A DNA stretch of 64,000 bases from Nocardioides eburneiflavus (GTDB lineage Bacteria; Actinomycetota; Actinomycetes; Propionibacteriales; Nocardioidaceae): assembly GCF_004785795.1 (NCBI RefSeq), contig NZ_SRRO01000001.1, positions 3,472,001-3,536,000 on the forward strand, read 5' to 3'. Positions 59,347 through 64,000 of the stretch are shown here, piece after piece. The first letter of the stretch is position 1, and each line of letters opens with the position of its first letter. The position numbers and the translations under genes were made by a program. Under the pieces are notes generated by a model that saw only the letters and a list, made by a program, of their open reading frames with translations, was not told the origin of the DNA and ran no database searches.

Positions 59347-61788
59347 TCATGACAGACGGCACGACAGGACGTCCGAATCCTGCCAACCCTGCGAGGCGCG
59401 TGCCGCGGAAAGGTCGTGCGTCTCGCGGTACTGAGCCTTCGTCCAGCCAGCCGCCTTGGCCCGGTGGGCGTCATTGGCGCGTGCAAGTCTCGCGGGGTCA
59501 GCGGACGGGTCGGCGTAGAACGCCGCATCTCGCAGCAACGCTGCAAGGCTGTCGACGTTGATCTGTAACTCCTCCGCCATCTGTAGACGCGAGTAGCCCT
59601 GCTTGCGCAGGGCCAATGCCTTGGCAGCCCGAGCAAGCCGACTCGCTCTGGCTTCCGCGTTGGACATGGCCGACGTTTGTGCACGGAGTTGTGAGGTCTC
59701 GCTCGGGGAGGCGGCTGGCTGCCTAGGCGTCGTTTTCCTGATCATCTGCGGCGAGTACTGCCACGACGGCGCCCCCTCCGGCAGCCACTTCCCGAAGACA
59801 TCGGGTAGCCGGGCGAGGTCTGCCTCCACTATTTCCACGAGTGGGATGCCCTTTACGAAAGCGAGTCGAGTCTTTGTCTCCATCTTGGTCGCGTAGGCAG
59901 GGTTCTCCGGGAGCCCCCAAAGTTCTACGAGGGTGCCGTCGTCTAACCGCCAGTCCGCGCGCAATCGAGTTCGAGGGTTGTGGACTGGGTGGCGTGGGTA
60001 GAGGGGCTCTCGTGTGTGCGAGATCTTGTGCATGTGCAGAAAGTCGTCGACAACCTTCTCCCGCAGCGAGAAGCAGACGTGCCCGTCACGAGCGGGGAGG
60101 ATGGTGCCTCGCGCCATCCGGACGCCGTCGTCGGCGAGCCCTGCTTCGACAAGGAGGAGCGTCCACGGATGCTCGCCGCGTCGAATTGCGGTCCGGCACA
60201 GGAGGAGCCAGTCTACGGCGTCCGCGTCCACGGGACTGCCCGGATCAATGTGTAGAGCGTTCAGTTGCGTTTCCAGCAGCGGTTCGCCAGCAAACTCTAG
60301 GTCGCCGATCACCCTAAGTGCCTCCGCCGCTGCTCGGCGCGAGACCGACAGCCCGTTGCGAGCACGTCGCAAGCAGGCGACACAATAGGCAAGCGCGTCT
60401 GTGCAGATCGGCGTACGGAACTCGCGGGTCGGCAGGCCGCAAAGCCGACACCGCGCATCTCGTTGCGTGAAGGCTGAGCCAGGAAGCAGTTGTTCGCGCT
60501 CCGGCACGTGTTCTGCATAGATTGCTCGGTACGGACTCGTGTCAACCCAGTCATCGATGCCGGACCACGTGTCGTAATTCAGTTCGTCACGTGCCATGTC
60601 GGGCAAGAGGGACTGGGCGTGGGGCAGCAGGTGCCAGCCGTTCTTCGGCGGCAGGTGTGCTGAAGTCACCTCGACAGGCACGATGTCCTCCGGCAGCGCG
60701 GTCGTGGACAACTCCCAGGGAAACGGGGCCTGCTGGACGTCGGACACGGTGAGACCGAGCCGCGTCAGGTACCCGCGGATGATCCGTTCAAGTCCCATGT
60801 CTTCAAGCCACAAGACGCTGTCGCGGAGGTTCAGTCGAGCGCAGAGCAGTCGCCATCGCTCGGAGGGTGAGAGTTTGAAGCGGCCGTAATGATCTAGGGG
60901 CCGCCGGGCATACACGTTCAGGCTGCCAACGCGCCATTCGCCCGTGAGATTCACCGCTTTCCCGCCACCGCCCCGGACCTCCACACCCAGGTTGGCCAGA
61001 TGCGTCGCAATGCGGGGGCGCAGTCGCTCGTCGGCCAGCAACAAGATGCCGTCCCGCCATGAGCCAAGCAGATCACTTTTGCGACTTCGGACGTGCAGTT
61101 GCATGGGGGACGCGACCGTTGGGGGCGACGCTGCCACGGAGACAGCGGCGATCGGTGCGGGCGCATTCTCGAACTGACGGATCTCGGCGAGCACATCCTT
61201 GGTCAACTGCACTCTCGGCAACACCAGGGTGCTCATACGCGGTGGTGGGGGAGCCGCATCCAAGAGTTGGCGAATGGCCGTCGTGAGCCGTCGGATGTTG
61301 GCGGGCAGGGCCAGCATCAGGCGGCCGCCTTTGGACGGCAGCCAGAGAGCCCAGGCGTGGATCTCGTGATCAGAGTGTCGAGCCAGTTCTCCGGCACCCG
61401 CCTCATGCCAGTCTCGGATATCGAAGTGCGCGATCCATCCAAGGTTCCTGTCGTCGGGTCCTCCACCGAAGTCGCGAGGCGCTGCAACCTGAATCGCGAG
61501 GGGGCTTAGATGGTTGTCCCATCTTGGAACCAGCCGGACAGGCACGTAATGCCCGTTTCGGGCCTGTCGGTCGGCGGCGGGGCCGACCACTTTGTCGAGG
61601 TAACGCTCCAAGAAGCCCCGCCGGACGCCGTAGTCCGAGAGGTGGGTTCCCCGCTCACCCCAGGCAGCGTTGTCAGCCTTTACAACCACCGGGGGCAGTT
61701 CCACGTGTCCGTCCCCGAGCACCGGCTTCCACGTGTCCCAATCGGTTATCGGCGTAGGCGGACGTAGCCGGGAGTCACTTGGAATCAC
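59347..61788 (-). CDS. Large protein with zinc cluster, putative PD-(D/E)XK nuclease and HTH
   Basis: An 813-residue protein that I do not recognise. Residues 1-430 show no familiar motif. Near 442-470 there is a four- to six-cysteine cluster (CRLCG ... CTDALAYCVAC), a likely zinc site. Near 605-640, RADWRLDDGTLVELWGLPE followed by METKTRLAF fits the D...ExxG...K pattern of PD-(D/E)XK nucleases, preceded by H/P-rich EPLYPRHPVHNP. Near 730 a helix-turn-helix (YSRLQMAEELQINVDSLAA) is followed by a basic tail. The GTG start has no clear ribosome site; the frame is open further upstream without a start codon. It is encoded before the Mrr-like gene, so a joint role in DNA defence is plausible (inference). 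Confidence 0.7.
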   Translation of the reverse strand: MIPSDSRLRPPTPITDWDTWKPVLGDGHVELPPVVVKADNAAWGERGTHLSDYGVRRGFLERYLDKVVGPAADRQARNGHYVPVRLVPRWDNHLSPLAIQVAAPRDFGGGPDDRNLGWIAHFDIRDWHEAGAGELARHSDHEIHAWALWLPSKGGRLMLALPANIRRLTTAIRQLLDAAPPPPRMSTLVLPRVQLTKDVLAEIRQFENAPAPIAAVSVAASPPTVASPMQLHVRSRKSDLLGSWRDGILLLADERLRPRIATHLANLGVEVRGGGGKAVNLTGEWRVGSLNVYARRPLDHYGRFKLSPSERWRLLCARLNLRDSVLWLEDMGLERIIRGYLTRLGLTVSDVQQAPFPWELSTTALPEDIVPVEVTSAHLPPKNGWHLLPHAQSLLPDMARDELNYDTWSGIDDWVDTSPYRAIYAEHVPEREQLLPGSAFTQRDARCRLCGLPTREFRTPICTDALAYCVACLRRARNGLSVSRRAAAEALRVIGDLEFAGEPLLETQLNALHIDPGSPVDADAVDWLLLCRTAIRRGEHPWTLLLVEAGLADDGVRMARGTILPARDGHVCFSLREKVVDDFLHMHKISHTREPLYPRHPVHNPRTRLRADWRLDDGTLVELWGLPENPAYATKMETKTRLAFVKGIPLVEIVEADLARLPDVFGKWLPEGAPSWQYSPQMIRKTTPRQPAASPSETSQLRAQTSAMSNAEARASRLARAAKALALRKQGYSRLQMAEELQINVDSLAALLRDAAFYADPSADPARLARANDAHRAKAAGWTKAQYRETHDLSAARASQGWQDSDVLSCRLS

Positions 61789-61874
61789 GGAAACATTCTC
61801 GTCGTCGAGACATCTGCCTCGTGGCGAAACACGGTAACGGCGCCCTCTGGCTGTGTTCGAGACAGACAGGAACA

Positions 61875-61938
61875 GGTGAGCCCCTGCCGCGCGACCGACC
61901 AGGGACGCAAACAGGGGCTCCGCAGCGGTATCGGACCG
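61875..61938 (-). repeat. Hairpin repeat, copy 2
   Basis: GAGCCCCTG (61878-61886) pairs with CAGGGGCTC (61912-61920). The loop contains GACCGACCAGGGACGC and the hairpin is followed by CGCAGCGGTATCG. The stem is longer by two compensated pairs than copy 1 at 56481. It lies just upstream of the 813-residue gene on the minus strand and could be in its leader. Confidence 0.6.
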
Positions 61939-61986
61939 CTGCGCGACGATGAGGTGTGCGGGAGGCCGGAGAAGTCTTCCCAGCAG

Positions 61987-62190
61987 TCAGTCAACGGGGG
62001 CAACGGGGGCCTGCTCGGCCTTGTCCCGGCGTCCTCGCTCCCACGCCTCCCGGTACGCTTCGGCCACCCGAGTCTCGTGAGTCTCGGCGAAGTACTCCCG
62101 CCGATCAGCGTCGCGGCGGTAAGCGTCTTGATAGCCCTCGTTGTAGGCACCAGCCTTGAGGCGCGTCATGCGACCGTCGTCCTCCATCAT
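61987..62190 (-). CDS. Small charged hypothetical protein
   Basis: A 67-residue protein rich in charged and aromatic residues (AGAYNEGYQDAYRRDADRRE, VAEAYREAWERGRR), probably one long helix. Two other starts are possible: ATG at 62187 and ATG at 62169; the last has a GGAGGA site 11 bases upstream and would give 60 residues. It lies in the minus-strand series of the element. Short YNEGYxDA proteins are common in phage and plasmid DNA. Confidence 0.5.
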   Translation of the reverse strand: MMEDDGRMTRLKAGAYNEGYQDAYRRDADRREYFAETHETRVAEAYREAWERGRRDKAEQAPVAPVD

Positions 62191-62222
62191 GGACTCATTG
62201 TCGCAGCCCCGGCGATACCCGG

Positions 62223-62552
62223 TCACGGCCAGTAGTCGTCGTCGAGCGGACCGGGTTCGTGCTGCCCAGCGATGCCGATTTGAAGCGCTTCTCTCGCCCA
62301 GTGGTTCGTGGCCAGCAGGTCCCCCGCCTCTCGCGCCGCCTCGCGGAACTGATCGCAGCCGTCCGCGTGCGCGTTCAGCGCCTCCGGAAAGGTGGCGTGC
62401 GGGCTGAAGAGTCCGACCGAGTCGGTGACCTGATATCCCAACACCTCGCCGCCGGAGCCGATCCGAGACGTGCGAACCCAGTTGGTCTCCCACGCACTCG
62501 TCACGATGACGGTGACATGCACCGTGACGTCCGGTTCAGCGAAGGGGTCCAT
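62223..62552 (-). CDS. Hypothetical protein
   Basis: A 109-residue acidic protein (DPFAEPDVTVHVTVIVTSAW, TFPEALNAHADGCDQFREAA). An N-terminal beta-rich half is followed by helices. I recognise no family. ATG at 62552 was chosen over an upstream TTG at 62561. It is the most upstream minus-strand gene of the element seen and is divergent from the plus-strand gene at 62794. Confidence 0.5.
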   Translation of the reverse strand: MDPFAEPDVTVHVTVIVTSAWETNWVRTSRIGSGGEVLGYQVTDSVGLFSPHATFPEALNAHADGCDQFREAAREAGDLLATNHWAREALQIGIAGQHEPGPLDDDYWP

Positions 62553-62793
62553 GTCGACCAAAGTGTGCGGCGGGGCGTTCTTACCTCCTCACCGGGCAAG
62601 TTGAGGCAGGCACGCGGGTCGACGGGGCTAAGGTTTCTGCGGATATGGCCCGCGGGGCACTTCATGATGCTGCGCGGTTCGACCAATCGGTCCTACACAC
62701 GGGAGAAACGATGACTGGGGTGGCCCCGAGTGGTCGAGGCTTTGTCAGTTCTATGGAGACCCGTCGCCTACGGGCGAGTTTCTGTGCTGGGTC

Positions 62794-63519
62794 GTGGAGT
62801 TCTCATCCGACTCGAACGAAGACGGCTGGACCTACGCGGACATGATGCTGAAGTCCGCTGCGCGACGGGCCGGCGTTGATTTGGGTTACTCAGCGGATGA
62901 ACTCGATATCGAGTTCTCGCAAGACGGATGGACGCGGACCACCCTGCCCGAGGGTCACGTTCTGGTGTGCTGTACCGAGCAGGTGTCCGCCAGTCCGTGG
63001 CACCGCGTGCTCCGCAAGCCCACCGAAGACGAACTGAGCAAGTGGGCGGGCGCAGCGGACGCTGTGTCGTCAGATGAAGGTGAAGTCATCGACGGGACTG
63101 ACATATCGGAGTCATACGATCCCTTCGCCTTGGTCACTGAGGACGGCCAGGAGCGGACCGTGCTCACGCGCGCCCACATAGAGAAGCGACGACGCGCGAT
63201 GGCGGCTGACGCGCTCTTCATGTCGGGAACCAGCGCCATCGTGAGCAACCTTCTCCACGACCTGGAGGTGCCTGGAGAAGAGCCAGTGGTCAGTCACGAT
63301 CACAGGTACCTGCAACTCTCAGAGATGCAGGCACGCGCGCTCGTCAAGGTCGCTTGGCGCTCGCTCCCGAAGTGCTTGGCGGTGGAGGGTCACGAATCTA
63401 GAGACGACAATGAGGACGAGTACTGCTCGATGCCTGGAGCCGTATGCGACGTGTGCCGCAGCGAAGCGAGGTCGTTGCCGGAGTGGCACCCCACCGCTGG
63501 GGGCACTGGCTTCTGGTAA
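62794..63519 (+). CDS. Hypothetical protein, N-terminus probably lost by frameshift
   Basis: A 241-residue acidic protein, unrecognised. It ends with a cysteine-rich YCSMPGAVCDVCRSEA segment that may bind zinc. GTG at 62794 is the first start codon in this frame, but the frame stays open upstream to about 62663, with a protein-like reading (DDWGGPEWSRLCQFYGDPSP). An ATG at 62711 with a good GGGAG ribosome site lies in a neighbouring frame at just the right place. One missing base after that ATG would join them. No operon partner on this strand is evident. Confidence 0.5.
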   Translation: MEFSSDSNEDGWTYADMMLKSAARRAGVDLGYSADELDIEFSQDGWTRTTLPEGHVLVCCTEQVSASPWHRVLRKPTEDELSKWAGAADAVSSDEGEVIDGTDISESYDPFALVTEDGQERTVLTRAHIEKRRRAMAADALFMSGTSAIVSNLLHDLEVPGEEPVVSHDHRYLQLSEMQARALVKVAWRSLPKCLAVEGHESRDDNEDEYCSMPGAVCDVCRSEARSLPEWHPTAGGTGFW

Positions 63520-63600
63520 TTAACACCCCGCCAATCCCACTGGCACGTCGCCCTCCGGACGACGCCGTGCGGCGGGTGACAGTTGGTGCGATTGAAGGAG

Positions 63601-64000
63601 GTGAGCACCGGTGCGTCGAAGGTCCTGACCGAGGAAGAGATCGAGGCGTCGATCCGCTCCGCGATCGGTGCGCAGGCCACCTCGGGTGTAACCGCAACCG
63701 TGGACCCGGATGCGGCGGTCCTCGCGAACGGGGGGGGCACTGCGCGGACAAGTATCCTTCGACGAGCAATCGCGCGGGCGCCTCGGGCCTTCGCTAAAGA
63801 ACGTTATAGGTCCACGGGCCACTTGTGGCATAAAACGGCGGTGGACCAGCGACTCGACCTCCCGCCAGTGGGAAGTCCGCGCGACACCACGAGTCGTGGC
63901 AAGGCTCCGCCGCGGCTGGGTCGGCATATTCGTAACCACCGGTGTCTTCTCAAAGCAGGCGCAGGTTGAAGTCATCGACGACCAGTACCCGCTCGTGCTG
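63601..64000 (+). pseudogene. Restriction-endonuclease-like gene, frameshifted at a G8 run, partial at window end
   Basis: From GTG at 63601 the frame reads KVLTEEEIEASIRSAIGAQA up to a run of eight G (63730-63737). After it, the frame that makes sense is the next one, ending at the window edge with LRRGWVGIFVTTGVFSKQAQ then VEVIDDQYPLVL. That ending is typical of the C-terminal part of Mrr-like and other restriction endonuclease proteins. Seven G instead of eight would give one continuous frame. AAGGAG abuts the GTG, so the exact start is doubtful. The upstream catalytic motif is not clear. Confidence 0.5.

Noticed and set aside
1..64000. CRISPR arrays, rRNA genes, replication origin
   Set aside because: No regularly spaced short repeats, no rRNA-like conserved segments and no origin-type iterons were seen.

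Overview
The window is high-GC DNA of actinobacterial type. Genes are densely packed, many overlap as ATGA, GTG starts are common, and several genes appear leaderless, with a TANNNT hexamer about 6 bases before the start codon. The gene content (MalT-type and BTAD regulators, NarL two-component pairs, DUF4386 proteins, MDR oxidoreductases, an actinobacterial tyrosine integrase, an IS3 element) fits a soil actinomycete, perhaps Nocardioidaceae. That placement is an impression, not a result.

Region 1 (1-11.2 kb) is catabolic. A forward operon encodes the end of a PEP-utilising enzyme, an SDR, a [2Fe-2S] ferredoxin and its reductase, an HD protein, an aldehyde dehydrogenase and an AroQ-like protein. 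It looks like a redox-fed oxidation pathway whose first oxygenase lies upstream of the window. After a patch of gene remnants comes a divergent TetR gene facing an aromatic meta-cleavage operon: extradiol dioxygenase-like protein, fumarylacetoacetase-family hydrolase and MhpA-like flavin hydroxylase. Two copies of TGACGANNTCGTCA lie between them. The operon runs into a truncated MCE gene and a DoxX protein.

Region 2 (11.2-37.85 kb) is an accessory block bounded by an imperfect direct repeat of about 104 bp (11342 and 37737). It holds two MalT-type regulators, a LAL-type LuxR regulator, DUF4386 and DUF2306 membrane proteins, an ABC exporter, three efflux-type MFS proteins, MDR dehydrogenases and a DJ-1/PfpI protein. 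It also holds three copies of a small uncharacterised domain, called GHLD here, one of them fused to a GNAT acetyltransferase. Four promoters in this block share one architecture: a 16-bp palindrome near TCACCACATGTGGTGA, 7 bp, a TCACCAC-like half-site, 9 bp, then the -10 hexamer. Three of these four promoters head operons that contain a GHLD gene. This is the best candidate here for an undescribed system.

Region 3 (37.87-54.65 kb) starts with the stump of a NarL regulator cut at the right-hand repeat. A five-gene leftward operon (SDR, membrane proteins, epimerase-like protein) is divergent from an AfsR-like regulator across an inverted operator pair. Next come a stand-alone receiver, a histidine kinase homologue that has lost its catalytic residues, an intact kinase and response regulator, and an operon of MMPL transporter, ABC ATPase, permease and MDR. 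The last three are paralogues of genes in region 2. A strong 16-bp terminator hairpin closes the region.

Region 4 (54.68-64 kb) is the left end of an integrated element: att-like repeats, tyrosine integrase, excisionase, an IS3 element with a 3-bp target duplication, then a nuclease-rich set. The set comprises an Mrr-like protein clipped by the IS, an 813-residue zinc-cluster protein with a putative PD-(D/E)XK fold, small hypotheticals, and a frameshifted restriction-endonuclease-like gene running off the window. It resembles a defence island.
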